Shown here in pieces: positions 1 to 9,658 of a stretch of 64,000 nt of DNA. The DNA lies in the NCBI GenBank assembly GCA_963709175.1, contig CAVPVK010000001.1, forward strand, positions 310,001 to 374,000. Direction: 5' to 3'. The translations under genes were made by a program, and so were the position numbers. Each line of letters begins with the position of its first letter. Position 1 is the stretch's first letter. Origin of the DNA: JANXQG01 sp963709175. Its GTDB lineage: Bacteria > Planctomycetota > Planctomycetia > Pirellulales > Thermoguttaceae. The notes beneath the pieces are model-generated. The model ran no database searches, was not told the origin of the DNA, and saw only the letters and a list, made by a program, of their open reading frames with translations.

Positions 1-1558
1 TATTGGTTCGGGGATACTTGCCGTATCTTTGCGTTACTCTCACAACCTCAATCCCCGCGGAACCAGCCATCGTTCTGCCCCGCCAAAGAGGGCCTGCGCC
101 AGTCAGCGCCATCACGGCGGCAGGCACGGCCCCTTGCAGGATGAGGCTCAAGTCGGCGAGTCGCACGCCGGTAAGGATCGGCTGGCCATAGCCGCCGGCC
201 CCGATGAACGCGCCGATGGTGGCGGTGCCAACATTGATCACCGCCGCCGTCTTAATGCCCGACAGGATTGAGCGCGAGGCCATCGGCAACTCCACGAGCC
301 GGAGCCGGGCCAGCGACGGCAAACCGAGGGCCAAGGCAGATTGGTGCACGCTGTCCGGAATCTCGCGAAGTCCCGTGGCCGTGTTGCGCACGATGGGCAG
401 CAGGCTGTAGAGAAACATGGTGACGATCGCCGGCCAGGCCCCCAGGCCGAAAAGCGGAATCATGAAAACCAACAGTGCCATCGAAGGCAGCGTCTGAATC
501 ACGCCCACGGCGCCCAGGATGACGCTGCCAAGCCTCGGTCGGCGATAGGAAACAATGCCCAGCGGCACGGCAATCGTGATGGCGGCGACCAGCGACACGA
601 TGACCAGGAAAAGATGTTCCCGCGTCGTCCGCAAGAACCGTCGCATCATCCGCCCGTATTGCGCATTCCTGTCGATGGGCGGGACCGCGATCGACGGATC
701 GATCGTGCCTCGCAGGAAGGAGGCGGCCACAAAGGCCTCGGGCTTGTCGTCGACACGGACCTCGGCGTTCAACCGCGACATGGTCGCGCTATCGATCCGC
801 CCCTCCAGGCCATGAATCGCTTTGACCAGGGCAGGGGCACGCTGCTGGAGATCGGCACGATAGAGGACCACGGCATGGTAGGAGGGGAAGTAGTGAAGGT
901 CGTCTTCCAGCACGCGGAGACCGTGGACAATAATCTCGGGGTCGGTCGAGTAGATGTCAGTCACGTCGAGTTTGCCGGCGCCCAGGCCGCGGTAGGCCAG
1001 GGCATGATCGACGACCTGCAGATTTTTCTGCGGCAGATAGTAGCGGGCCTGGAGACCCGCCCAGCCGTCCTTCCGCTCCATGAATTCATCGCTCAGGCCG
1101 AAACGGAGTTCGGGACACGCCGCCAGGTCGGATATCTTGCCAATGCCGCGCCGCTGGGCATCGTCTTCGCGCATCGCCAGCGCGTAGGTGTTGTTCAACC
1201 CAAGCCTTCCACTCATGCAGATCCCCTTCTCGGCTAGGACCCGCGCGATTTGCACTTCGCTCGAGAGTCTCCGACCCGCGAGAATCTCCTCACTGAGCGT
1301 ACCGGTGTATTCCACGTAGGCGTCGATCTCGCCGCGACAGAGCGCTTGCCAGGCGATCTGCGTGCCGCCGAGCTCCGCGCGGTGGTGGGCGTGCGCTCCC
1401 GTCGACTCGGCCAGGCGAGTCAGCATTTCGCCGAGAATCACCGACTCCGTGAAGGCTTTCGAGCCGATTTGGATCTCCGTCGTCTCTGCCCCAGGGGCGG
1501 CAGCCGGAATGGCAATCAACGGGGCAAGAAGCGGTATGAGTACAAAGGCGAATTTCAC
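1..1558 (-). CDS. Osmoprotectant-type ABC transporter, substrate-binding/permease fusion (partial)
   Basis: The reading frame runs from a GTG at 1558 through the window edge without a stop, giving at least 519 residues. A signal peptide (about 1-24) is followed by an OpuC/ProX-type binding domain that opens with IGSKAFTESVILGEM and contains GEIDAYVEYTGTL. A membrane permease domain starts near residue 320 and carries an EAA-like cytoplasmic loop (ALALGLPSLARL). It should bind a quaternary amine or similar solute and form the import channel. The GTG start overlaps the TGA stop of the ATPase gene by four bases (GTGA), so the two are translationally coupled. The order binding domain then permease is the reverse of the more familiar permease-then-binding fusions. 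Substrate cannot be told from sequence alone. The C-terminus lies outside the window. Confidence 0.85.
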   Translation of the reverse strand, partial: MKFAFVLIPLLAPLIAIPAAAPGAETTEIQIGSKAFTESVILGEMLTRLAESTGAHAHHRAELGGTQIAWQALCRGEIDAYVEYTGTLSEEILAGRRLSSEVQIARVLAEKGICMSGRLGLNNTYALAMREDDAQRRGIGKISDLAACPELRFGLSDEFMERKDGWAGLQARYYLPQKNLQVVDHALAYRGLGAGKLDVTDIYSTDPEIIVHGLRVLEDDLHYFPSYHAVVLYRADLQQRAPALVKAIHGLEGRIDSATMSRLNAEVRVDDKPEAFVAASFLRGTIDPSIAVPPIDRNAQYGRMMRRFLRTTREHLFLVIVSLVAAITIAVPLGIVSYRRPRLGSVILGAVGVIQTLPSMALLVFMIPLFGLGAWPAIVTMFLYSLLPIVRNTATGLREIPDSVHQSALALGLPSLARLRLVELPMASRSILSGIKTAAVINVGTATIGAFIGAGGYGQPILTGVRLADLSLILQGAVPAAVMALTGAGPLWRGRTMAGSAGIEVVRVTQRYGKYPRTN

Positions 1559-2286
1559 GGCAGCCCCCTTTGCGCTTTGATGAATCGAGTGACAAACGGA
1601 TCGGCAGGTTTTTCCAGCAATTCGCACAGCGGTCCGCGCTGCATAATGCGGCCGTTGTTGAGCAGAATGATGGGGTCGCCAAAGAATCCCGCCTCGTTCA
1701 TGTCGTGGGTCACCAAAACGACCGTCTTGCCCAGCGAGAGGAATATCTGCCGCAGGTCTGCCTGAAGCTCGAAACGGATGAGCGGATCGAGTGCGCCCAT
1801 CGGTTCATCGAAGAAGACGACTTTCGGATCGAGCATCAAGGCCCGCATAATCGCCACGCGCTGCCGCTGCCCGCCAGACAACTGGGCCGGATAACGATCG
1901 AGGATCTGACCGGGGACGCGGGTCAGGTCGGCAAGTTCCTGCACGCGGGCATCCAGCTGTTTTCGCGATGATTTGCCCAGGTAACGCGCCAGCACGGTGA
2001 TGTTCTCGCGGGCCGTGAGATGCGGAAAGAGCCCGCCGTCCTGGAGCACGTAGCCCATCTGCCGCCGCATTTCCGCGGCATTGCTTGCCGTCAACGCGGT
2101 TTGGTCGAAAGAAACGCTGCCGCTGTCGACCGTTTCCAGCCCGACCATGATTCGCAGCAGCGTCGACTTGCCGCAGCCGCTCGGCCCGATCAGCACAGTG
2201 GTCCGCCCGCGCTCGATCGTCAGATCGATCGGCTGGAGCACGCACGTCGAACCGTAAGATTTCGAAACGTTCGCGAGTTTAATCAT
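1555..2286 (-). CDS. ABC transporter ATP-binding protein, OpuCA/ProV type
   Basis: This 243-residue ATPase energises the adjacent binding/permease fusion. It has Walker A (GPSGCGKST, about residue 36), a Q-loop (GYVLQDGG), the signature LSGGQRQR, Walker B (VVFFDEPMGALDP) and an H-loop (VTHDMNEA). It lacks the C-terminal CBS domains found on many OpuCA/ProV proteins, ending soon after the ATPase fold. I chose the ATG at 2286 because the family starts with MI-L-NVSKSYG; a TTG two codons upstream is the alternative. Gene order ATPase then binding/permease, with a 4-base overlap, marks a two-gene importer operon on the minus strand. Confidence 0.9.
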   Translation of the reverse strand: MIKLANVSKSYGSTCVLQPIDLTIERGRTTVLIGPSGCGKSTLLRIMVGLETVDSGSVSFDQTALTASNAAEMRRQMGYVLQDGGLFPHLTARENITVLARYLGKSSRKQLDARVQELADLTRVPGQILDRYPAQLSGGQRQRVAIMRALMLDPKVVFFDEPMGALDPLIRFELQADLRQIFLSLGKTVVLVTHDMNEAGFFGDPIILLNNGRIMQRGPLCELLEKPADPFVTRFIKAQRGLP

Positions 2287-2708
2287 GGGCAACCAGAATT
2301 CAAATCTGCGTGTAATCGGTCTTGCCGGGTGCCAAGCACGGGGACCTTCTCCAAGAGCCGCACTAAGTTGAACGGCATCGCGCCGCGAAACCCGGCGTGG
2401 GCCAGGCGGGCATTTGCCTCGCGAAGCGTGATGGCTGCCGTTGTGAAAAGCACGACGTGGCGGCCCTGGGGAAGTTCGATGCCCTCGTCCGCTACTTGCG
2501 GGCCGTTTTCCGTGGCGGATAGGCGATGCTCAGGGGCTCCTCCAGGGTGGGCAGCGAGATCATTTCCCCACCGGCCTCGAGGGATCGCTTCAGCCGCCGG
2601 ACCTTGCAGACCTTGCAGATTCTCCAATCCGACCACCTGCACTCGATACCGCAGAGCCACCTGCCACCGGCAAAGAGTCCAGAAGATGATGTCGATCAGG
2701 TTTCGCAT
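2283..2708 (-). pseudogene. Remnant of an Aas-like acyltransferase/acyl-ACP synthetase
   Basis: The open frame (141 codons) joins two ends of a much larger enzyme. The first 33 residues (MRNLIDIIFWTLCRW...YRVQVVGLENLQG) match the start of PlsC-like acyltransferase domains just before the missing NHPAxxDP region. The last 60 (HVVLFTTAAITLREANARL...VPVLGT) match the extreme C-terminus of acyl-ACP synthetases. Between them another frame reads AGGEMISLPTLEEPL, the conserved GGEMISLP motif of the synthetase. After VLGT a different frame reads GKTDYTQI and stops, the expected family ending. So there is a large internal deletion plus at least three frame changes. Intact relatives are about 700-1100 residues. 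This is decay rather than a sequencing slip, because most of the protein is gone. Confidence 0.7.
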
Positions 2709-3245
2709 GTCAACACGGCGATCGGCGACGCATTAGAATTGAGAATTGCAAGCCAGCAAGGTAGTCGATTCCAATTATCCTACTCTGTGGGCCACGGTTT
2801 GGCTCGGCCACGCATGAGCTACATCATCCGGACACCCCTCCCGATGTACGCCCAGAATTCCAGGGCCGCCGTTGGCGCCAAGGCGATTGTAATTACGGCC
2901 AACAAGAACTCGCTGAGAGTATTTATTAGCATGTTAATTGTTCGTGGCAAGTAAGGGAGTTTGGAGTAGGGGCGATTTGGCCGCCGAACTGGGCTGGCTA
3001 AAACGCGCTCAATACAGCCAAAATTTCGGAGGCTCGCGTGTTTTTTTCTGTGTGTAGTGGGCCCCTTGACCACAGTGGTTACCAATAAATCGGCGGTTTT
3101 TCCTCCCAGGAACGGTGAAGGCTGCTTACATGTCGAGCGACCTGGGCGATTTGCGACCTGACGGTCTGCGTGACTATAATATCCTGTGGCATCGGCCAAG
3201 TATTACGTGACATTCGGTTGCATCCCATAAGCATCGGAGTCCTTT
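2709..3245. other. Intergenic region between aas remnant and isomerase
   Basis: This stretch of 537 bases has lower GC than its neighbours and no convincing gene. A 37-codon minus-strand ORF (2819-2932) encodes a hydrophobic peptide but lacks a ribosome site. The only clear signal is the promoter close to the isomerase gene, listed separately. Confidence 0.5.
3151..3180 (+). promoter_or_regulatory. Sigma-70-type promoter for the isomerase-like gene
   Basis: A -35 box TTGCGA (3151-3156) and a perfect -10 box TATAAT (3175-3180) are separated by 18 bases. It lies 66 bases upstream of the ATG at 3246. Confidence 0.5.
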
Positions 3246-4203
3246 ATGCCGTTTTGCACGCGTCGTGAATTCGCAAGGTTGTCATTGGCCGCCCTTCCCG
3301 GGGCCGCTTGGCTGTCCAGCGTGAACCGGCTTGGCGCCGCCGAACAACCGCAAGGGAAGCCAAATTCCAAAGTGCGTGGCGTGCAAATCGGGATTAATGT
3401 GCCCTATAGCTTCGCCAATCAAACCATGAGCGGCGATGAGATCCTCCGTAAGTGCGTTCAGCTCGGCATTAGCGGCGTGGAATTGCGGCACGCAGCCAGT
3501 TGAGACTTTCTTGGGAGTGCCGGCGGCATGGCTCTTTCCGAAGAAGTCCGCGAGTGCGAGCGGAGCCAGCATCGCCGGGCAATTACGCGAATGGCGCGGC
3601 TCGGCCCCCATGGAACGGATCAAGGAATTCCGAAAGAAATACGAAGACGCGGGAGTGCTTATCGAAATCGTCAAGGTGGATGGCTTGTTCGCGATGTCCA
3701 ACGAGGAATTGGACTACGCCTTCTCCTTGGCCAAGGCACTGGGCGGCCGGGCAATCTCCACGGAGATCTCCCACGCGAAAGACGACCTCAGGCGGATTGG
3801 ACAGTTCGCCGACAAGCACAAGTTCATGGTCGGCTATCACGGCCATGCCAGTACCAGGCCCGAGCACTGGGAAGCGGCCTTTGCCCTGGCGAAGTATAAC
3901 GGCGCCAACGTGGACCTCGGCCACTTCGTCGCCGGCAACGACATTTCTCCGGTTCCCTTCATCGAAAAATATCACGATCGGGTCACCCATGTGCACTTGA
4001 AAGATCGGAAATTCCACAACGGGCCTAACACGCCGTTCGGCGAGGGGGACACGCCGATCAAGGAAGTGCTGCATGTGATCCGGGACTATAAGTGGAACAT
4101 CCAGGCGACGATCGAGTTCGAGTACAAGGTTCCCGCAGGTTCCGATCGTATGACTGAAATCGCTCGCACGGTCCAGTATTGCCGGGATGCGCTGGCCCGA
4201 TGA
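3246..4203 (+). CDS. Exported sugar phosphate isomerase/epimerase (TIM barrel), frameshifted
   Basis: The N-terminus has a Tat-like signal (TRREFARLSLAAL) and then a xylose isomerase-like TIM barrel. The first frame runs to ILRKCVQLGISGVEL and stops at 3503. The second frame continues the same domain from TQPVETFLGVPAA to the stop at 4203, so one base is extra near 3486-3490. Later motifs fit the family: EIVKVDGL, ALGGRAISTE, KFMVGYHGH, NVDLGHFVAGND, VTHVHLKDRK and ATIEFEY, including likely metal ligands (Glu, Asp, His, Glu). With the correction the protein has about 318 residues. The substrate is unknown. Relatives in planctomycetes are commonly exported and associated with sugar breakdown. 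Whether the frameshift is real is unclear, since many genes here show the same lesion. Confidence 0.75.
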
Positions 4204-4276
4204 TTGAAGCAGCGGTGGTCACATCCTGGGCGGACCACTTTTGCTTGCAGCGTCCCACGGTTTGTCGAGCCGACTG

Positions 4277-5457
4277 TTACCGGCCCACCGCCGCCCGCAG
4301 TCTCTCCCTGGCCGCTGCCGGCGAGAGCGTGTGTTGTAGTTCAGCCGGGCGACTGGCGAACCATGTAGCCACCAAGAGCGTCATTTCGGCGTCTTCCCGC
4401 GTTGCTCCGGTGGCTGGCAGGGTGCGGCCCGTGTACGTTCGCTCCATCATGGCGAGACATTCCTCGGCTGGCAGGCGGTCGCGGGGTTCGTCGATGACGG
4501 CATGGATCTGGCCACGTTGGATCAGGTACCACGAACGTCGGCCCTCTCGACTTTGAACGACATAGATGAAACTATACTGCCGCTCCGCCGCGCGGAACCG
4601 CTCCAACTGCGTCTGGAGTCTCTCCAAAGCCTCCCGCGTATCCCGGTAGACGGCCGCTTGTTCGTAGCACTGGGCCGCCGCTGCAGTTTGCATGGCCTCC
4701 TCCAGGCGCGACAAGGCCGACAGGTCAGTGCCGCGCAGGAACTTCTTCGCGGCCAGGACGCGCTCGGCATATTGCGCGGGAATTGCCGGGAAGGCACGGA
4801 GCAAGGCAATTCCCCAGGTCGTGCCGAAGGCAGCGAACCGTGCTCTCGGAAGGAAACAACTCTCGCTGGCCGGCAAGTCGCGTCGAATCCTTCTGCCCGC
4901 AGGTGCAAAGCTGGAAGTGGTCGTTCAGAGCGTGCACTGCCCGGTGACACTGCCGGCTGGCCCGCACCGGTCCGAAGACCGACGTATCGCCCTTGGCGGG
5001 CACGGCGGCGAGATAGACCCGCGAGGCTGGCGCCCGGCCGATGACGACGTAGGTCGGGCGGCGGCGGTTCGGTTGCCCCCGGACGTTAAAACGGGGTCGC
5101 CAGCGGCGGATCAACTCCAATTCGCCGCACCTGTGCAGCAAGCTCGTCGGGGGCAGTCTCCCAGACGAGCCGCCGCGTGTGGGCAATGATGCGGCGGGAC
5201 TTAGGCGGTGCTGAACCGGCAAAATAGCTCAGCAGGCGATTCCGCAGCGACCTTGACTGGCCGACGTAGATCAGTTCACCCTCGCCGTCCACCATCCCGT
5301 AGACGCCGGGGGCAAGCGGCGCCTCGCCGCGAAGCCGCTTGCGGTTGTTTCCGGGCTGGCCATCCAGGACAATGCTTGCCTGCGGCCAGGTGGAGCGAGG
5401 CGCCAGCGTCCATGCACCGAACTCGTCAAAGGAAGGCCGGGGGCCTAGGGGAATCAA
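4277..5457 (-). CDS. UvrC-like GIY-YIG nuclease family protein, two frameshifts
   Basis: Three frames together give one protein of about 393 residues resembling the N-terminal half of UvrC. The first segment has the GIY-YIG nuclease core (GVYGMVDGEGELIYVGQS...LRNRLLSYF). Frame changes near 5130 into ELIRRWRPRFNVRGQ and a Cys-containing stretch (CLRHDLGNCLAPC). It changes again near 4785 into a UVR-like helical segment (AMQTAAAAQCYEQAAVYRDTREALERLQ). The RNase H-like second nuclease and HhH motifs of UvrC are absent, so this is a short paralogue, comparable in idea to Cho. The start chosen is TTG at 5457 because GGAGGAG lies just upstream and this avoids overlap with the esterase gene. A DNA repair role is inferred from the family only. 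Confidence 0.7.
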
Positions 5458-5485
5458 AGCTGCTCCTCCGTGAAAACATGACAAT

Positions 5486-6394
5486 CTACGGCTTCTCTTG
5501 GCGAAGATGCTTCGCAAAGAATTCTTCGATGCGTTTTCGGTTTTCTGCGCTGTTGAACCCCGGGCCGCCGTGCCCGTTGCCTTTCACCACCACGAGTTCG
5601 ACCTCCACGCCGGCCTTCTTCAAGGCATCGGCCAGGACCTCGCTCTGATGTAACGGCACCGTGTTGTCCTCGTCGCCGTGCAGGATGAGGAAGGGGGCAG
5701 AGTCCTTACTGACGTAGGTCATGGGGCTGGCATTGCGGGCCTTCTCCAGATTCTCCTGGACGGGGCCGCCGATGAGCTGCGCCACCGGCGTGCCGGGCTT
5801 GTCGGCTTGATTGCCCATGTTGGCCATGTCGGTAGGACCAAACCAATCGACCACGCACTGCACGCGGCTGGACTGGTCGAGATTTCCGCCATGGCCCTCC
5901 AAATCTTTCACGCCGCCCGTGGTGCCCAAGAGGGCGACGAGGTGGCCACCGGCCGACGAGCCCCACACGCCGATGTGGTCCGCGTCGAGGTGGTACTTGG
6001 CGGAATGGGCCCTTAGCCAGCGGATCGCCGCCTTGCAGTCTTCGATCTGCGCCGGGAAGACGGCATGCTGGCTAAGGCGGTAGTTGATGCTCGCCACGGC
6101 GTAGCCCTTGGTCGCAAATGGCACGGCGGGGCAGTTCTCTTTGCTGCCGGCCCACCAGGCCCCGCCGTGGATCCACACGATCAGCGGCAGCCGGCCTTCG
6201 GCCTTCTCGGGCAGGTAAAGATCGAGTCGGTTCCGCTCGTGGCCCGCCTCGACATACGGGAGATTCCGCAGGACTTTGACGCCTTCCGGCAGCCTGGGCT
6301 GCGCCGGCCGCATGGGCTGTCCCTGCGACACCGCCAGATTTGCCCACGCTAGCATTGCAGCCAGCCCGATCACAACAATCCAAGTTCGTTTCAT
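5486..6394 (-). CDS. Exported alpha/beta hydrolase (esterase/lipase-like)
   Basis: The 302-residue protein starts at the ATG at 6394, which has GAGG about 8 bases upstream. A signal peptide (MKRTWIVVIGLAAMLAWANLA) precedes a BD-FAE/acetyl-esterase type fold. The oxyanion motif is HGGAWW, the nucleophile elbow GSSAGG, the acid Asp is in HGDEDNTVP and the His in GNGHGGPGF. It probably removes acyl groups from polysaccharides or other esters outside the cytoplasm. The neighbouring fucosidase and second esterase fit a carbohydrate-degrading set, although they lie on the other strand. The substrate is not predictable. Confidence 0.88.
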   Translation of the reverse strand: MKRTWIVVIGLAAMLAWANLAVSQGQPMRPAQPRLPEGVKVLRNLPYVEAGHERNRLDLYLPEKAEGRLPLIVWIHGGAWWAGSKENCPAVPFATKGYAVASINYRLSQHAVFPAQIEDCKAAIRWLRAHSAKYHLDADHIGVWGSSAGGHLVALLGTTGGVKDLEGHGGNLDQSSRVQCVVDWFGPTDMANMGNQADKPGTPVAQLIGGPVQENLEKARNASPMTYVSKDSAPFLILHGDEDNTVPLHQSEVLADALKKAGVEVELVVVKGNGHGGPGFNSAENRKRIEEFFAKHLRQEKP

Positions 6395-6412
6395 TTCTAC
6401 GTCCTCGTTCAA

Positions 6413-6745
6413 AACTCTGCGATACCAGACAGGTAATCACGATGCACCCAGGATACACTCGTGAAAGTCGCTTGGCTAGCAATTCCGAAATGTTCTCTCC
6501 TGCCTCCCGCCATGGTGTTTTCGTCCAAGCATCGGCGAAAAAGCCGATACTCATTGGTTACGACGCCGGGCCGTGTCTGGTGGTAGACACCAGGAACGAA
6601 CTCGCCGCTGGCCATGTACACATGGCCTGCCAAATATTCAGCCGTCGAATTGGCGGGCCGGCTGGAATTTCACTTCGCCCTTAACTAAGATGGCGAAGGT
6701 AATCCCTCTGAGTGTGCAGCGTTTAAGGACAAATAGACGAGAGAC
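6413..6745. other. Divergent intergenic region, esterase / fucosidase
   Basis: About 330 bases separate divergently transcribed genes. No gene is supported. It should hold both promoters, but I see no strong -35/-10 pair. Confidence 0.4.
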
Positions 6746-8701
6746 ATGAAGCGGATAATGCTGACGGGAATGCTGGCGGTGGCCTGTTGCGCGACCGGCA
6801 AGACGCTTGCCGCAGCGGAACAGGCATCCACGACTGTCCCCGGACCATTCAAGCCCGACTGGCGATCGTTGAAGCAGTATACCTTCCCCGACTGGTTCAA
6901 GGATGCCAAGCTCGGTCTCTGGGCGCACTGGGGGCCCCAGTGTGTTCCGGAGCAGGGCGACTGGTATGCTCGGCATATGTATGAACCGTCACACGAGGAT
7001 TACCAGTACCATCTCAAGACCTACGGTCATCCGTCGACGTTCGGATTCAAGGATATCTGCAATGCGTGGAAGGCCGAAAAGTGGGATCCGGAGAAAATGA
7101 TGGATCTCTACCAGCGGGCAGGCGCGAAGTATTTCGTCGCCATGGCCAACCATCACGACAATTTCGACAACTGGAATTCCAAGTACCAGCCATGGAACTC
7201 CGTGAATATTGGCCCCAAGAAAGACATTGTCGGGACATGGGCCAAGATCGCACGAGCGCACGGAATGCGATTTGGCGTTACCGTTCATGCGGCCCGGGCG
7301 TGGAGTTGGTATGACGTGGCCCATGGAAGCGACGCCGAGGGGCCGATGAAGGGTGTTCCTTACGACGGCGCGTTGACCCGGGCCGACGGCAAGGGTCTTT
7401 GGTGGGAGGGCTATGATCCGGCCGACTTGTACGGCCCACATGGGGCGGCGCGGACGGCGGCAGCTTTGAAAGCTTATCAAAGAAAATTCGAGAATCGCGT
7501 GATCGACCTCATGGATTCCTACAAGCCGGACCTTCTCTATTTTGACGACGGCGATCTGCCCGGTGGCAAGTCAGGACTGGACATGGCGGCGCGATATTAC
7601 AATGCGAACATGACGTGGCACGGCGGCAAGCTTGAGGCCGTGCTGAATATCAAGAATCCCCCGGCGGACTGTCGCAGCGCGGTGCTTCTGGATGTTGAAG
7701 GCGGCTCGATGGATACTCTTCAGGCATTGCCCTGGCAGGATGACACGTGCATCGGCAACTGGCACTATGACCGCCGCATCAACTACAGAAGCGTGTGTGA
7801 CGTGCTGCAAACGCTGGCGGATGTCGTGAGCAAGAACGGAAATATGCTGCTGAATATTCCGGTGCGCGGCGACGGCAGTCTCGACGATCGTGAAATCAGG
7901 TTTCTCGAAGACATGGCGGCCTGGATGAAGGTGAATGGACAAGCGATTTTCGCATCGCGACCCTGGCTCATCTATGGCGAAAACGATCCGAATCCGGTGG
8001 ATGGCGCCCCGCACGGCGCCGCCGACATCCGCTTTACCTTCAAGGGCGGCAAGCTCTATGCACTCGTGCTGGGCTGGCCGGCAGACAAAAATCTGATAGT
8101 TCGTTCTCTTGCCTCCGCGGAGAATCTCCAGCTTGGAACCATAACGGGCGTGCGCCTGCTCGGTTGCGCTGATAAGGTGGCGTGGTCGCGGACGGACAAT
8201 GGCCTTGTCGTGACGATGCCCAACCGGAAGCCCTGCGAGCACGTCTATGTCCTGGAGATTACCGGAAACGACTTGAAACCCGTAACGGTTGATCCTTTTG
8301 TCTTGCCCGACGCGAAGGGGCGGTTCCTGCTTCGCGGCACGAGGATAAAGAATCACGGTAATTTTCAGCGGTTCGACTGCTGGAGGGACATGGCCTATTG
8401 GGAGAACCCCCAATGCTATGTCTCGTGGGACATCAAAATCGACAGACCGGGTGATTACCGTCTGGAGATAACCTATTCCTGTGAGCCATCCTGCAAGGGG
8501 CGGGAGTGTTCCATCGAAGCGGCTGGTCGGACGATTACCTTCCGTCCGGAGACTACGGGTTCTTGGTGGAACTTTGAATCAAATCCGCTGGGTAATGTGA
8601 CGTTCGACAAGGCCGGCGTCTTTTCTGTCAGCGTGAAGTCGAAAGAACCCAGGCCCATGGGGTTGAAACTGATAACCATCACGCCGGAACGGTTGCCGTA
8701 A
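6746..8701 (+). CDS. Secreted alpha-L-fucosidase, GH29 family
   Basis: The 651-residue protein begins with a signal peptide ending near AEQ (about residue 26). The GH29 barrel follows: WFKDAKLGLWAHWGP near the start, YFVAMANHHDNFDNW (conserved His pair) and PDLLYFDDGD, where the Asp is at the position of the catalytic nucleophile. The last 120 residues (FVLPDAKG onward) look like a beta-rich accessory domain, as in many bacterial GH29 proteins. It should release L-fucose or a related sugar from glycans outside the cytoplasm. GAGAG upstream of the ATG can act as ribosome site. An esterase lies 48 bases downstream in the same direction, suggesting a joint transcript. Confidence 0.9.
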   Translation: MKRIMLTGMLAVACCATGKTLAAAEQASTTVPGPFKPDWRSLKQYTFPDWFKDAKLGLWAHWGPQCVPEQGDWYARHMYEPSHEDYQYHLKTYGHPSTFGFKDICNAWKAEKWDPEKMMDLYQRAGAKYFVAMANHHDNFDNWNSKYQPWNSVNIGPKKDIVGTWAKIARAHGMRFGVTVHAARAWSWYDVAHGSDAEGPMKGVPYDGALTRADGKGLWWEGYDPADLYGPHGAARTAAALKAYQRKFENRVIDLMDSYKPDLLYFDDGDLPGGKSGLDMAARYYNANMTWHGGKLEAVLNIKNPPADCRSAVLLDVEGGSMDTLQALPWQDDTCIGNWHYDRRINYRSVCDVLQTLADVVSKNGNMLLNIPVRGDGSLDDREIRFLEDMAAWMKVNGQAIFASRPWLIYGENDPNPVDGAPHGAADIRFTFKGGKLYALVLGWPADKNLIVRSLASAENLQLGTITGVRLLGCADKVAWSRTDNGLVVTMPNRKPCEHVYVLEITGNDLKPVTVDPFVLPDAKGRFLLRGTRIKNHGNFQRFDCWRDMAYWENPQCYVSWDIKIDRPGDYRLEITYSCEPSCKGRECSIEAAGRTITFRPETTGSWWNFESNPLGNVTFDKAGVFSVSVKSKEPRPMGLKLITITPERLP

Positions 8702-8749
8702 CCATTCGAGCGTCAAGCCACACTGAATATCCCAATCAGAAGAAGTGCC

Positions 8750-9658
8750 ATGCACATCATCAGATCACTGCTAAGTTTCGTTCGTCCCATGGTCATACTG
8801 CCGTCGCTCGCCACCGTAGCAACAGCCGAACCCCAAAGGCTCCCGCTCTGGTCCGGCCAGGCGCCCGTCGGCGATGGCCGGTTCGAGGCGGTCAATGCCT
8901 ACATTACCCTCCATCCGGCGGCTAAACCCAACGGAGCCGCGATGGTGATCTGCCCGGGCGGTGGATACGGCGGATTGGTGGCCGGCCCGGAGGGTCATGG
9001 GATCGCCCAATGGCTGAACCGCCATCGGATCGCGGGAATCGTGTTGGAGTACCGGCTTCCCAACGGTAGACCGTTCGTGCCGCTGTTGGATGCCCAGCGG
9101 GCGATTCGCACTGTCCGCTTCCACGCCAGACAGTGGAAGATCGATCCAAGCCGCATCGGCATTATCGGCTTTTCGGCGGGCGGGCACCTGGCCTCCACGG
9201 CGGCCACGCACTTCGACAGCGGCGATCCCAAGTCGGCGGACCCGATCGGGCGCGTTAGCTGCCGCCCCGATTTCGCCATCCTGGTCTACCCCGTGATCGT
9301 GATGGGCGAGAAGACCCACACCGGCACCAAGCTGAATTTGCTGGGCCCGAATCCCCATCCGGAAATGGTGGAGCTCTTCTCCAATGAGAAACAAGTCACG
9401 GACAAGACGCCGCCGATGTTTTTGGCCCATGCCAAAGACGACACGCTAGTCCCGCCGGATAACAGCCGGATGATGTACGAAGCCCTCAAGGCCCATAAAG
9501 TGGCCGCGGAATTCCTGGAACTTCCCAGTGGCGGCCACGGGCTCAACGGCTACAAGGGTCCCATGTGGGATGCCTGGCAGAGCCGCTCGCTGGAGTGGCT
9601 GGCGGCAGAGAAGATCGTGCCGGCGAAGAGCGCATCCACTCCGGCAACTACGGAGTAG
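8750..9658 (+). CDS. Exported alpha/beta hydrolase, acetylxylan esterase-like
   Basis: The protein has 302 residues with an N-terminal signal sequence ending around TAEPQ. The oxyanion motif is CPGGGYGG, the nucleophile elbow GFSAGGH, and the acid and His are in AHAKDDTLVPP and PSGGHGLNG. These features match endo-xylanase/acetylxylan esterase relatives common in planctomycetes. It lies 48 bases after the fucosidase and probably shares its transcript, so deacetylation of a fucosylated or sulfated polysaccharide is a reasonable guess but only a guess. Confidence 0.88.
   Translation: MHIIRSLLSFVRPMVILPSLATVATAEPQRLPLWSGQAPVGDGRFEAVNAYITLHPAAKPNGAAMVICPGGGYGGLVAGPEGHGIAQWLNRHRIAGIVLEYRLPNGRPFVPLLDAQRAIRTVRFHARQWKIDPSRIGIIGFSAGGHLASTAATHFDSGDPKSADPIGRVSCRPDFAILVYPVIVMGEKTHTGTKLNLLGPNPHPEMVELFSNEKQVTDKTPPMFLAHAKDDTLVPPDNSRMMYEALKAHKVAAEFLELPSGGHGLNGYKGPMWDAWQSRSLEWLAAEKIVPAKSASTPATTE

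Noticed and set aside
341..1237. Long plus-strand ORF of 298 codons
   Set aside because: It is the antisense shadow of the transporter fusion, rich in Arg/His/Gly, without domain motifs.
2819..2932. 37-codon hydrophobic ORF on the minus strand
   Set aside because: No ribosome site and no context; probably chance in an AT-richer spacer.
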